Positions 53,449 to 63,453 are shown, numbered from the stretch's first letter. The stretch: DNA of 64,000 nucleotides from Arcicella lustrica (GCF_034930985.1 NZ_JAYGIM010000004.1:186001-250000), one strand, 5' to 3'. Made by a program: numbers and translations. Notes: a model not told the origin generated them from the letters alone.

Positions 53449-54639
53449 CTACTTACCAGCCACCAACTGATACAAAGCTCCTTTATCGCTTCCTAAAAGT
53501 ACTGTTAGTAAATATACTTCCCCCGCTTGGTCTTCGCCAAAGCTGTAGATATGCCAGTTGCCAGCATCTTGCGAGATTGAAAGTTTTTCTCTGTCCCACA
53601 GCTCTTTTTTATTATTGGTCAATGCCCAAACTGGCCCCGTCCAATCGGCAAAAATATATTTACCAGCTATGGCAGGAATTTGTTTTCCTCTATACACAAA
53701 ACCGCCTGTGATACTCAAACCATCTGAATGTGGATACTCTGAGATAGGATTAATCCAGTTTTTAGGGTCAGGGTCATTCGGGAATTTTTCGTGTAAACCT
53801 TCTCTGATTCTCCAGCCATAATTGCCGCCTTTTGTGATAAGGTTTACTTCTTCATAATTATCTTGACCCACATCTCCTGCAAATAATTCCCCCGTTTTTT
53901 TATCAAAACTGATTCTCCAAGGATTTCTAAAACCATAAGCATAAATCTCTGGACGAACTTCTGATTTTCCAACAAATGGATTATCCGAAGGAATGCTATA
54001 AGGCAATTGTTTTACATCTACTCTAAGGATTTTCCCTAAGAAATTACTGAGATTTTGAGCATTACCAGCTACTCCGTGTTTATCGTTTTGACCTCCGCCA
54101 TCGCCAACGGCAATGTATAAAAATCCATCTGGACCAAATTTCAAATCTCCTCCGTTATGGTTCGATTGTGGTTCATCAAATTCCAAGACTGTTTTAGCCG
54201 TACTTTCATCAACAGTATTCTTATTTTTAGCAGAAACGGTGTATTCTCGCACTACAGTTTTATGGTCTAATCCTCTGGCAGGCACAGCAACGGGCATACT
54301 GCAATACACGTACAATTTGCCATTTTTAGCAAAATCTGGATGAAAAGCCAAGCCCAACAATCCACGTTCTTCGTAGCCTTTTTTCTTAACTACTTCATCG
54401 CTAATGTCTAAAAACAAGCTTGGCAATACTTTACCTTTTTGGATAATTTTAATTTTTCCTTCTTGCTCGCAAACAAATAATCTTCCAGATTTATCATTAG
54501 GTTCAGCAAAAGCCGTTGGATGCGAAAGGGCATCCGTAATTAATTTTTTATCAACTTTTAAAGTCGAAATCGTTTCCTGACTATAGCCAGTACAGCTAAA
54601 AATTAAGCTGCAAAAAAGAATATTAATGAGTTTTTTCAT
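53449..54639 (-). CDS. PQQ-dependent sugar dehydrogenase, soluble aldose type
   Basis: A 396-residue exported enzyme: a lipoprotein-like signal (LIFSCTGYSQ, Cys16), then a six-bladed beta-propeller of the glucose/sorbosone dehydrogenase family. Landmarks: HPTAFAEPNDKSGRLFVCEQEGKIKII (about 38-64), EERGLLGLAFHPDFAKNG (about 89-106), QSNHNGGDLKFGPDGFLYIAVGDGGG (about 158-183, with the His of the active site) and AYGFRNPWRISFDKKTGELFAGDVGQDNYEEV (about 233-264). It oxidises aldoses to lactones in the periplasm with PQQ as cofactor; no pqq genes are in the window. As the last gene of the glucan locus it may act on released sugars. Confidence 0.85.
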   Translation of the reverse strand: MKKLINILFCSLIFSCTGYSQETISTLKVDKKLITDALSHPTAFAEPNDKSGRLFVCEQEGKIKIIQKGKVLPSLFLDISDEVVKKKGYEERGLLGLAFHPDFAKNGKLYVYCSMPVAVPARGLDHKTVVREYTVSAKNKNTVDESTAKTVLEFDEPQSNHNGGDLKFGPDGFLYIAVGDGGGQNDKHGVAGNAQNLSNFLGKILRVDVKQLPYSIPSDNPFVGKSEVRPEIYAYGFRNPWRISFDKKTGELFAGDVGQDNYEEVNLITKGGNYGWRIREGLHEKFPNDPDPKNWINPISEYPHSDGLSITGGFVYRGKQIPAIAGKYIFADWTGPVWALTNNKKELWDREKLSISQDAGNWHIYSFGEDQAGEVYLLTVLLGSDKGALYQLVAGK

Positions 54640-54662
54640 GTCTATTTTTTAATTGTGAATTG

Positions 54663-54749
54663 TGAGTTAGAGAGTTGTGAAGTATCTGAGAATTTATGTC
54701 ATTGTTTAAAATACGTAATCCTATTCACAATTCACAACTCTCTAACTCA
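54663..54749. repeat. GAGTTAGAGAGTTGTGA inverted repeat
   Basis: Arms 54663-54681 and 54731-54749 pair perfectly over 19 bp, in the 136-base gap between the GH2 and dehydrogenase genes. It uses the same word family as the 44983-45098 repeat. Confidence 0.8.
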
Positions 54750-54775
54750 AAACTCACTCACTCTCAACTCTCTAA

Positions 54776-57583
54776 CTAGTTTTCAATGGCTTTATTTTTG
54801 AAATCAAATAACAATTTACCTTTTATTGGCGTATAATTCAGCATCATATTTTTCTGACTTTGTGGGCCGTATAGATTTGCTGGATTAAATTTTGCACCAA
54901 TCGGACTGATGGCATTCAAGAAACCAATGTTTCCAGTCGGGAATGGCGGACTGGTATTATCGTTCGTCGCACCTTTAGGCTTTTGTGGTTGAAGCATTTG
55001 CAAGAACATATTTTCGTCTTCTGCATATACCGTAAACGCACTTTCTTTGGTTTCAATCACTACCCATTTCAAATCTGAATGGTAACCTTTGAATTCTGGA
55101 TATTGAAAATCTTCGCCCGTGATGGCATCATTATAATCTTTATGCCAAACGCCGTATTGCAAACCTTTCATGCGGTTTTTCCATACTCTGTAAGGACCAC
55201 GTCCCAGCCATTTCATGCCCGTAATCTCTTTTTCTGGATAATTGAAAGTAATTCCCATAAAATCTGCATCGCCTTTTTGTGAATATTGATACGACATTTC
55301 AACAGGCTGATTTGTCACAAATTTCCACCAAACATTAAAATATCCGCCATCACCACCATAACTAACAGATACTTCATAGCCATTTGTGGTAGCATAATGT
55401 TTAAAGGATTTTAAGGAAAGATTAACGCCCGCCAAACTTGGACCATTCGATAAGGAAATATCCGATTTTGAATTATTTACTTTGGTTAAACAACCTGTGT
55501 TTTTATCAAAAATATAAGTAACATTATCGGCTTTAATCGTCAGGAAATTACTTTCTTCGTTGGCTTCAACTTTTGTATTAACACCTTTTGAAACAATTAC
55601 TTTCGTAGTACTTTCTTCTTTTTCAGGAATCACCCAAGACCAAGTAAAAAGCTCTTTTCCATTTGGGTCAATTGCTTTTAAATAAAGTGCTTCACTATCT
55701 GTCCAATTGTTGGGTAAATTCAATTTTAAATAACCCGTTTCGCCAGCAGGAATGGAAGTAAAACTTGGTTTACCAGTTTGGTTAATAATTGTTGCTAAAG
55801 ATTTATCGCTTGGTTTTGGGAAAGAAACCAATTGCCATTCAAAAGTACATTGATTTAAATCGGTGAAAGAATAATGATTTTCTACAGGCAATTTTCCATC
55901 AAAAGTACGTGGCAAGTATTTTTTAGTGATTCTTACTGGCGACCAGATTTCTTTTATCGCATAAAAACTGGCTTCTTTTTCACGATGAGGTCCTAAAATT
56001 CCATCAGGAGCATTGTTACCAAAACCATCCAAAATACCATTTTTATCCGTTCTCACTACGGCTTCATCCACAAACGACCATAAAAAACCACCAGAACAAT
56101 GCGGATGGTTGAGCATCAAATCCCAAAAATCTTCTAAGCCTGCCCCGTGTCCACCATCATACAAACCGTGCATAAATTCGGTTGGCATCATGATGTCTTT
56201 ATCGTACAAAACAGCATTCGCCAAATAATTATAAGTAATATAATGCTTGGAATCAAAGCCATTGAAACGCTCCCAAGGGTGAAACACAGGACGTTTTTGT
56301 GGGTCGTACAACTCAAAATCTTTGTCTAAATCTCTGTTCCAACCGCCTTCGTTACCATTGTCCCAAAACAAAATAGCAGGATGATTTACATCTCGAATCA
56401 CTACTTCTTTCACTAATTTTCTACCCGGAATGGTATCGTACTTATTTTGCCAGCCCGTTAGCTCGTCCATTACATACAAACCCAAAGAGTCACAAACATC
56501 CAAAAAGTGAATATCAGGCGGATAATGCGACATCCTTACGGCATTCATATTCATTTCTTGCATCAATTTCACATCTTTGATGCTTAATTCTTTACTGGTA
56601 GTTCTGCCTGTTTCAGGATTAAAAGAATGGCGGTTTGAACCTCGAAGCATTACTTTTACCCCATTCACATAAATACCATCTCGCTTTCTGACTTCAATAC
56701 TTCTGAAACCAAAACGTTGGGTACGGCTGTGAATAATTCCTTTTTCATCTTTCAGTGAAATCTTTGCTTGATACAAATTAGGCGTTTCAGCATTCCACAA
56801 TTTTACTTGTTGAAAAGCTTGTTTCAAGACAGTTTTTGTTTCTGAAGGATTGATTTTTGAAGAGAATAAAGTACCCACATTTTGCCCTGATAAAGTTTGT
56901 ACTTGTACGTCAATACTTTGATTGACATTGGTTTTTGAAGTAAAAACATCTACAGAAAAATTACCATCAGCTTTTGCATCAATCGCCAAACGTTCGATAA
57001 AACTTTGCGGAACAACTTCTAAATAAACTGGTCGATAAATTCCACCAAAAGCCCAAAAATCACCGTGACGTTCAGCAACATCAATAGATTTATTGGCTGA
57101 GGCTTTATTTACTTTTACTTCTAATAGATTTTTACCTGTTTTCAATAAAGACGTAACTTCATATTGAAACTGATAAAAACCTCCTTGATGCACATCTCCA
57201 GCTAATTTTCCATTGATTTTCACTTCGGTATCCGTCATCGAACCTTCAAAAACGATGAATACTCTTTGGCTTTTCCATGTTTTCGGAACATCAAAAGTAT
57301 GTTTGTACAATCCTTGTTCGTCGGCTTTGGTTTCTTCTTTTCGGTTTTCTGTACCATAACTGTACTTACCAAAGCCTTGTAATTCCCAGTTAGAAGGCAC
57401 TGCGATTTTTGTCCATTTGCCACTGTTCATTCCTTTGTTACAAAAGAAATCCCATTGAACGGTGTGGTCTTTGTCAGTTCCTGAAAGATAAATTTTCTGA
57501 CTTTCTTGAGCGAAAACATTGATTGAGAGTAAAAGCAGAATGGCCCAGAAAGCATAAATCGTTTTGTTTTTTTTCATATTCAT
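54776..57583 (-). CDS. Glycoside hydrolase family 2 protein (beta-galactosidase type)
   Basis: A 935-residue exported enzyme (signal to about residue 25, NVFAQE). GH2 domains in order: jelly-roll sugar-binding about 40-190, immunoglobulin-like about 195-300, TIM barrel about 300-545, then two further beta domains including a C-terminal Bgal small-chain-like region (about 690-930). Catalytic acid/base is Glu412 in FWDNGNEGG; the nucleophile is probably Glu469 in MMPTEFMHG. In xyloglucan loci GH2 removes galactose from side chains, but other beta-linkages are possible. Two ATG codons six bases apart (57583 and 57577) are both possible starts. Confidence 0.88.
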   Translation of the reverse strand: MNMKKNKTIYAFWAILLLLSINVFAQESQKIYLSGTDKDHTVQWDFFCNKGMNSGKWTKIAVPSNWELQGFGKYSYGTENRKEETKADEQGLYKHTFDVPKTWKSQRVFIVFEGSMTDTEVKINGKLAGDVHQGGFYQFQYEVTSLLKTGKNLLEVKVNKASANKSIDVAERHGDFWAFGGIYRPVYLEVVPQSFIERLAIDAKADGNFSVDVFTSKTNVNQSIDVQVQTLSGQNVGTLFSSKINPSETKTVLKQAFQQVKLWNAETPNLYQAKISLKDEKGIIHSRTQRFGFRSIEVRKRDGIYVNGVKVMLRGSNRHSFNPETGRTTSKELSIKDVKLMQEMNMNAVRMSHYPPDIHFLDVCDSLGLYVMDELTGWQNKYDTIPGRKLVKEVVIRDVNHPAILFWDNGNEGGWNRDLDKDFELYDPQKRPVFHPWERFNGFDSKHYITYNYLANAVLYDKDIMMPTEFMHGLYDGGHGAGLEDFWDLMLNHPHCSGGFLWSFVDEAVVRTDKNGILDGFGNNAPDGILGPHREKEASFYAIKEIWSPVRITKKYLPRTFDGKLPVENHYSFTDLNQCTFEWQLVSFPKPSDKSLATIINQTGKPSFTSIPAGETGYLKLNLPNNWTDSEALYLKAIDPNGKELFTWSWVIPEKEESTTKVIVSKGVNTKVEANEESNFLTIKADNVTYIFDKNTGCLTKVNNSKSDISLSNGPSLAGVNLSLKSFKHYATTNGYEVSVSYGGDGGYFNVWWKFVTNQPVEMSYQYSQKGDADFMGITFNYPEKEITGMKWLGRGPYRVWKNRMKGLQYGVWHKDYNDAITGEDFQYPEFKGYHSDLKWVVIETKESAFTVYAEDENMFLQMLQPQKPKGATNDNTSPPFPTGNIGFLNAISPIGAKFNPANLYGPQSQKNMMLNYTPIKGKLLFDFKNKAIEN

Positions 57584-57620
57584 TCACAATAAGGTTTAAT
57601 TTACGCTCTTATAAAATATT

Positions 57621-57694
57621 CGGTAAAATATTTCTGCATGAAATTCCAAAAAACAAAGCAATATCCTGTATGTATTTACTTGCTAAAGGGCTGA
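57621..57694 (-). promoter_or_regulatory. Leader element A upstream of GH2
   Basis: A stretch of about 75 bases that matches element B (59607-59674) in most positions. On the minus strand both read AGCCCT, TAAATACA, CTTTGTTTTTT, TTCATGCAG and AATATTTT in the same order, and the distance between the ATGCAG and TTTGTTTTTT words is identical (14 bases). It ends 38 bases before the GH2 ATG. Confidence 0.65.
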
Positions 57695-57814
57695 TTTATT
57701 CTTGATTCACAATTGTTTGAGGAGAAATCAAAGGATTCGGAGCGTCGGGGAATGGAAAGTATTGTTTCTGTAGCAAAGCTTTTTAAGATAAGCTGTGCTA
57801 CAGAAATGTTAATG

Positions 57815-59560
57815 TTACTTCTTAAGGAGTGCTTCAATCGCTGAAGCTAAATACGCCATTGGAGCATTCCAATTGATGGCAATCTCATTGGTTGAGTACG
57901 AACATTCCGCATCTAAATAACATTCATCGGCTACTTTGGTGGTATAGCCTTCACATTTATCTTGTTGCCCAGCGTTTGTTCCACCCGATAAAAAACCGGG
58001 TAAAGGCTCGACAATTCCGTCAGCAATTGCCAAACGATGATGCAAGTGCATAGGAGTTTTTGAACCAAAAGCGGTTAAAAAAGAATATCCTGTACCGTTT
58101 CTTCCTAAAATATAATCAAGGTTTGTTAAAGCTAAATCTAAGTACTTTTTATCTTTTGTGAGTTGATAAACCTGAATCATGGCAATGCCTTGGTTGGCGG
58201 CAACTGCCGTACTTCCCCATACAAAATCTTTAGCAGTTTTGCCCATCACAGTTTGAAATGAACGTTTTTCAATACCATTTGAAAGCGTATCTGCAAAAGC
58301 TATTAAATTACTTTTCAAGGTCGGAAAATCTTCTTTCGCCTTTCCAGTTAATTGATTATGAAATCTTGCTAAAGAGTAATAACCCAACAAACGAACTTGA
58401 TTCCAAGAAGGTACAGACATTTTATTGACTGGCAAGAAATCAATGCTTTGATAATACTTTTCGTCTTTAGTAGTAATGTATAATTCGGAAGCAGCCCAAA
58501 TAAATTCATCCGTTACATTATTGTCGCCATAAGCACCAGTAGTAATTTTCGGTAAAAACTGTTCGTTCAGTTTATTCTGCTCGTATTTCAGGGTTGGGTT
58601 TTTACTTGCCCATTCCCAAGCACGAATAGATGCTGCCAAACAAGAATCTGCCAAAGTAGGAAATTCTTTAGGAAATTGTCTGAAAATACGAGCGGCTTGT
58701 GCCATTACTGCGGCAAAATCTAATGTTGCGGCAGTACTTTTCTGAACAACATATCGAGTTTTCTTGGCGTGGTTTGGCATCAACATACCATCAAAATTGG
58801 CATTTGTCAATTTATGATAAACACCACCGTCGCTATCTTGCATGGTCAACATCCATTGCAAATTCCATAGAGCTTCATCCAATACATCAGGAACAGCATT
58901 ATTACTTTCTGGAATATTCAGGTCTTGATGCTGAAAATAGTCTGGAAAATCTTCATACATTGAGAAAAGCGTTCCCATCGTTATGCCAGAATTTACGATA
59001 TACTTGTTGTAATCTCCCGCATCGTACCAACCTTTTGGCGATGAAATAACCTTTCCTGCGGGTCTTTTATCGGAAACTGCCGAAGCGTGAATCAATACTT
59101 TAGTATCAGGATGAGCGAATGGTCTTGCCCATTTTCCAGCATACTTTTCAGGAATTTTCGTAGATGCTCTTTGGAAATAAAAGGCTTTCAGGGAAGCTTT
59201 CGCTACATCATGGTGCACTTCATCTTTAATCTCAAATGGATAAGAAATACCCAACGTCGGTATTTCAATTACATATTTTCCGTCTTTTTGCAAGCTTGAA
59301 AAATCAGCAATTTGTGTTCTTTTTCCTGAGAACTCCGACTGACGCTCATTACTTAATTTTCCTGTTAAAACAGTATTTTTCAAATCAGCAGTTTTGACCA
59401 TAAAAGTCTCTGCATTAGCATTAACAATTACAGCCACTTTGGGCGAATTTGGATAAAAACCTACTTGATTGAGGCGAATGTTTTCAGATAATTGTTGCGA
59501 ATAAACTGAACCAAACGGAATCGCTATTAAGGATAAAATGGATAATAGTTTAATATTCAT
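57815..59560 (-). CDS. Glycoside hydrolase family 9 endoglucanase-type enzyme
   Basis: A 581-residue exported enzyme. Signal peptide (1-22), cellulase-type N-terminal immunoglobulin-like domain (about 25-115; RLNQVGFYPNSPKVAVIV), then the GH9 (alpha/alpha)6 barrel. Catalytic base region GWYDAGDYNKY gives Asp180 and Asp183; the acid is Glu559 in TNEIAINWNAP. LHHRLAIADG carries the family histidine. It should cleave internal beta-1,4-glucan bonds, as expected for xyloglucan or mixed-linkage glucan. Neighbour order with GH2 and GH44 supports that. Confidence 0.9.
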   Translation of the reverse strand: MNIKLLSILSLIAIPFGSVYSQQLSENIRLNQVGFYPNSPKVAVIVNANAETFMVKTADLKNTVLTGKLSNERQSEFSGKRTQIADFSSLQKDGKYVIEIPTLGISYPFEIKDEVHHDVAKASLKAFYFQRASTKIPEKYAGKWARPFAHPDTKVLIHASAVSDKRPAGKVISSPKGWYDAGDYNKYIVNSGITMGTLFSMYEDFPDYFQHQDLNIPESNNAVPDVLDEALWNLQWMLTMQDSDGGVYHKLTNANFDGMLMPNHAKKTRYVVQKSTAATLDFAAVMAQAARIFRQFPKEFPTLADSCLAASIRAWEWASKNPTLKYEQNKLNEQFLPKITTGAYGDNNVTDEFIWAASELYITTKDEKYYQSIDFLPVNKMSVPSWNQVRLLGYYSLARFHNQLTGKAKEDFPTLKSNLIAFADTLSNGIEKRSFQTVMGKTAKDFVWGSTAVAANQGIAMIQVYQLTKDKKYLDLALTNLDYILGRNGTGYSFLTAFGSKTPMHLHHRLAIADGIVEPLPGFLSGGTNAGQQDKCEGYTTKVADECYLDAECSYSTNEIAINWNAPMAYLASAIEALLKK

Positions 59561-59606
59561 TGGATAATTTTATAAATGGTTTGTTGTGATTCAAATCGTA
59601 GCAATA

Positions 59607-59674
59607 TCTGTAAAAATATTCCTGCATGAATTGCTAAAAAACAAAGTAATTCCTTGTGTATTTATTTGTCATAG
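59607..59674 (-). promoter_or_regulatory. Leader element B upstream of GH9
   Basis: Homologous to element A (57621-57694). Its upstream end overlaps the last codons and stop (59669) of the GH44 gene, so it was probably copied together with that gene end. It ends 47 bases before the GH9 ATG. Confidence 0.65.
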
Positions 59675-61537
59675 GGCTACAATTTTCTTCACTATCAATG
59701 CTTTTTCACTAGATAGTTTTAAGAAATAAGTACCTGATTTTACTTTTTGATTTACGCTAATCACAGTCTCGCCGTTCGGTATAAATTGAGTATAAATTTG
59801 CTTTCCAGTTTCGTCGATGAGTTCGATTTGTTTGAATTTCTCAACACCTGTATCAACCGTAAATTCATTTGTAAATGGATTAGGGAAAACTTTAATGATA
59901 CTTTCTGGTTCTGTTGAAGTACCCAACACAGCAGCGTATTGTCCTAATTTTCCCGACAATGTTATTGAAGTAATAGACATCGCAGGAAGTGTCAACGAAA
60001 TAGTATTGTTTTCTATACCCACATTACTTTTACTCAAGGCATTTTGGGTATGCGATACAAATGTTTCGGTATTGGGCAATGATTTTAAAGCCAAAGCAGC
60101 GGCAGTTTTACCAGACAAAACGAAATTATCAAAACTCAAAGAAGTAGTTTTTGAACCGCTTGAAGAACGATTCACCAACACAACCGTTATAGAATCTTGG
60201 GTTGCGTTAATACTTGGATATGCCGATACAAGTGTTTCGTCTGAAGAAGTGCTTTTGATAGAAAACGACTGATTATAACGACTGAATAAATGTACCGTTT
60301 CCCACATTCCCACTGGCCAAGACCAAGGTGTGAATATTTCTACTTCATTTTTCATAAACTCACCCAATGTAGAAGCATACCAAATAGCTATGGCGTTTGG
60401 GTCGGTGATATTAATACCCGATTCGGTAACGCCTAATTTTACACCATGATTTGTTCCTAAGTATTTATCTAACCATTCGTTTACTCTGCCAAAAATATAC
60501 TCTTTATTTTGCGAATTATCGTAACCGCCATTGATAGTTTTCACGCCGTTGGCTTCTGGATATACATAATTTCTGTCAAAGAAAACTCGGTGATATTGTA
60601 GTACTTCATCTACTTTGTTGCTTCCCGGATAGTAATGAATATCCAACACATCCAATAATTTGACACCTGAACTTTTCTGCTCTTCGGCTACTCTTTTGAT
60701 AAAATATTCTAACCAAGGATAGCTTTTCCCATTGACAGTAATACCATTTGGCCAATTGTACCATTGCCATTCGTTGGCTGTAACTGGTCCAACTAATTTG
60801 ATATTGGGGAATTTTGCACGAGCTTTCTTAGCTACCTCAAAGTACTTTTGCATAAATTCTTCAGCTGAAATTTGTACTGGCATTACGTCGTCGTGTGTGC
60901 CATTCCAAATTTCTACTTCATTATCCATGTTCCAATACAATAATTTATTTTTGTCTAATGCCAAATCCTTGAACCAGTGGTCTAATATTGCTACAGTAGA
61001 ATCGGCAGACCAATCTTCTAAATATTGATTAATATTCCCTTCTACTTTTGCTTTTGTACCTGTAGGATTAAGGACACCACTGCCTGCTAAATTCTGATTG
61101 ACGCCCTCCCACCATTGCGATTTGTTATAATCCCAATCAGGGAAATTGGCTTTGTTTGTTTTAGCTGCTTTTCCTAATAGTTGAAAAGCCCACATTCCTT
61201 GTGCTGTTGGTATGTAGGTTTTTAGGGCTTTCGCCGCCACATCCCAATCATTGCCATAAACATTATTGTACCAGTCGGGATGCGAGGACAATTTCTTTCG
61301 CCAATTGTATTTTGTGCAATTATTCCCGCCACTTTCCCTAAAAAAAGTTATCCCTGCATCTTTTAGCATCGTCCAATTAATGTTCAAGACTTGCCCTGGG
61401 TCTGTTGAAAGGGAATTATTTCTACCATATAAATACGGAGAAATAGCTTTTTTGTCGGCAGTAGCATCAATTTTAATAGATACTTGTGCTTGTATCGACA
61501 AACTCATAAAAATGAATATAAATAAAATGTATTTCAT
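59669..61537 (-). CDS. Glycoside hydrolase family 44 enzyme with T9SS sorting domain
   Basis: A 622-residue secreted enzyme. Signal peptide (1-18), then the GH44 barrel from about 20: ISPYLYGRNNS near 32-42, FFRESGGNNCTKYNW near 65-79, and YWNMDNEVEIWNG with acid/base Glu207; GVTESG gives nucleophile Glu372. A beta-sandwich follows (about 425-535), and a T9SS type A domain closes the protein (about 545-622, IKVFPNPFTNEF). GH44 enzymes are endoglucanases/xyloglucanases. The T9SS tag implies secretion to the cell surface, while GH9 and GH2 next door have only Sec signals. Confidence 0.88.
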   Translation of the reverse strand: MKYILFIFIFMSLSIQAQVSIKIDATADKKAISPYLYGRNNSLSTDPGQVLNINWTMLKDAGITFFRESGGNNCTKYNWRKKLSSHPDWYNNVYGNDWDVAAKALKTYIPTAQGMWAFQLLGKAAKTNKANFPDWDYNKSQWWEGVNQNLAGSGVLNPTGTKAKVEGNINQYLEDWSADSTVAILDHWFKDLALDKNKLLYWNMDNEVEIWNGTHDDVMPVQISAEEFMQKYFEVAKKARAKFPNIKLVGPVTANEWQWYNWPNGITVNGKSYPWLEYFIKRVAEEQKSSGVKLLDVLDIHYYPGSNKVDEVLQYHRVFFDRNYVYPEANGVKTINGGYDNSQNKEYIFGRVNEWLDKYLGTNHGVKLGVTESGINITDPNAIAIWYASTLGEFMKNEVEIFTPWSWPVGMWETVHLFSRYNQSFSIKSTSSDETLVSAYPSINATQDSITVVLVNRSSSGSKTTSLSFDNFVLSGKTAAALALKSLPNTETFVSHTQNALSKSNVGIENNTISLTLPAMSITSITLSGKLGQYAAVLGTSTEPESIIKVFPNPFTNEFTVDTGVEKFKQIELIDETGKQIYTQFIPNGETVISVNQKVKSGTYFLKLSSEKALIVKKIVAL

Positions 61538-61583
61538 AAAATTTATATTTTGAAGCTAAATTATTGATAAATAAAACCTTTCA

Positions 61584-63368
61584 CTACTTTTTATCAACCG
61601 TCATATAAACCGAACCATAAGCTGGTACAATTACTTTGATACCTGTTCCAGTAAGTGCCGAACGTGCTTTTAAAGAACCATAATCCGTTGGTCCACCAGC
61701 AGCACCTTTCGGGCCATTTCCGTTCACTAATACTTTTCTTGAAAATTCGCCATTGTCGTTACTTCCTTCCAAACTATACCAGTAATAGCGGTTGCCCATC
61801 AAAAAGTTTTTAGTTTTTACTTCAACCGTTTGCGGAACACTTGAAGTATTCAGTAAAGTAACATTTACCTGACCTGAGCTATAAGTTGAAGCGTAGGTTT
61901 TGATGGCTGTGGCACCATTTCCTGTTACGGCTGAAGAAACCAATCTATCGCCAATCATTTTTTGGAAATAATACATATAATAAAACGAAGGACGGGGATT
62001 CCAGCGTGGGTCGTCGGCACTGCCACCATCGCTAAAAAGTCCGTGGTCATTACCATTTTCCCAACCGTTGAGCAAGTCCCAACGAGCGGCCAAACCATAT
62101 TTATTTTTAATAGCTTCTCCTTGAACAATGACAGCAAAAAGTCCACTTATATTCGATACTTGTTGTTTTAAATCCAACGCCCACATATTCCATTCTGTAA
62201 AGGCAATTGGTTTTACTTCTCCCCCATTTTTAGTAATTTCATTCGTAACAAAACTCATCATCACAGCAGGAATATTCAGGGCTGAACTTAATATAGTAGC
62301 CGCATTAGATTTTTGTCCGAAAGGAGTAATATAATTATGAACAATATAAAAATCAGCTTTATTATTGATTTCAGGAATCAGCATAGCATTCCAAGTTTTA
62401 GTCGTATTATTTTGCCAAGACTCAGTGACAGATTCTTGCATCACAGCTCCAATTTTAATTTTCGCACCAATTTCAGCCGCTGCTTTTCGCATAGAATCAG
62501 CATATACTTTGAAGTGCTGTGCGTATAATTTCCCTGTTAAAAATTCAGGTTGTCCGTCTTTATTTTTACTTACATCAATTCTATAGCCAGCTTCCCAATC
62601 AGCATAATTTTCGTTACCAATTTCCCAATATTGTGTTCTTCCATTATCAAAACGTACCCATTCCGCAGCTAAATGTGCCGCAGTTGCTACAGGATTTGCA
62701 CTTGTACCGTAACGAGCAAAACCGTAATTAATCGTAATAATTCCCTTGTTGTTACTCTGTTTCAGCAAATCATAATAATTACTCAGAGAACCTCGCCAAT
62801 TATCTTTTGTTTGTCCATAGAAAAAGAAAGCATCTACCAAAGCACCATCTTTATTCATGTGTTTGTCTGGTACTCCCCAATCTTTCATGTATTGGGCGGC
62901 TGGTGTTTGTCTGCTATTATTATTAGGGTCTTGAACGGGCGAGGCATTCCAAAAGTAGCCATCACTTCCACTGCCCGCAGGCCAACGAATAATGTTAGGT
63001 TTGAGGTTAGTAATATCTGTAACAAAACTAGGTTGATCAACCAAAGTACCCATCCAAGTATTGGCATTATGACCAAAGATTTGTTGAGGTATTTTAGCAA
63101 TAATATCCGAAGCATCAACCGTTACTGTCGTCAAGGCTTGCGTTGGTGCAGCAAAATCGGTATAGGCAGGAGCTATGTAATTTTTAGCTTGCCAATCGTC
63201 TAAGAAAAAACCAACTGTATTGGCAATTTTAGGCTCAACAGGAGGAATAATGGTAACTGTTGTAGTGTCTTTAGGAACAGTAATGATATTTTCTTCTACC
63301 GTTTTTGAGCAGGAAGAACCCAAAAGAATTGATAGTCCAAAACATAGTATTGGATTAAAGCATTTCAT
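61584..63368 (-). CDS. Clan GH-A-like glycosidase lipoprotein (arabinofuranosidase-like)
   Basis: A 594-residue lipoprotein (lipobox SSC, Cys20). The barrel has the clan-A pair: Glu253 in YWEIGNENYADWE as acid/base and Glu392 in IAFTEWNMWA as nucleophile. An opening ISPYLYG-like GHNANTWMG at 99-107 and a C-terminal beta-sandwich (about 490-594) resemble alpha-L-arabinofuranosidases and related families (GH51/GH39/GH79 neighbourhood), but I cannot fix the family. It sits between the glycan-binding protein and GH44 genes and is probably an outer-surface enzyme of the same locus. Confidence 0.65.
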   Translation of the reverse strand: MKCFNPILCFGLSILLGSSCSKTVEENIITVPKDTTTVTIIPPVEPKIANTVGFFLDDWQAKNYIAPAYTDFAAPTQALTTVTVDASDIIAKIPQQIFGHNANTWMGTLVDQPSFVTDITNLKPNIIRWPAGSGSDGYFWNASPVQDPNNNSRQTPAAQYMKDWGVPDKHMNKDGALVDAFFFYGQTKDNWRGSLSNYYDLLKQSNNKGIITINYGFARYGTSANPVATAAHLAAEWVRFDNGRTQYWEIGNENYADWEAGYRIDVSKNKDGQPEFLTGKLYAQHFKVYADSMRKAAAEIGAKIKIGAVMQESVTESWQNNTTKTWNAMLIPEINNKADFYIVHNYITPFGQKSNAATILSSALNIPAVMMSFVTNEITKNGGEVKPIAFTEWNMWALDLKQQVSNISGLFAVIVQGEAIKNKYGLAARWDLLNGWENGNDHGLFSDGGSADDPRWNPRPSFYYMYYFQKMIGDRLVSSAVTGNGATAIKTYASTYSSGQVNVTLLNTSSVPQTVEVKTKNFLMGNRYYWYSLEGSNDNGEFSRKVLVNGNGPKGAAGGPTDYGSLKARSALTGTGIKVIVPAYGSVYMTVDKK

Positions 63369-63413
63369 AATTATGTCAGTAAAGTTGGATGAATTATCGA
63401 AAAAGTAAGGATG

Positions 63414-63453
63414 TTTGAAAAAAAATCCTTCTATAGCAACTAGAAGGATTTTT
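63414..63453 (-). terminator. Terminator between the glycan-binding and glycosidase genes
   Basis: A perfect 13-bp stem (63421-63433 with 63441-63453) with a 7-base loop; on the minus strand eight T leave the stem. It lies inside the operon, between the glycan-binding protein stop (63475) and the glycosidase ATG (63368). Confidence 0.85.
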
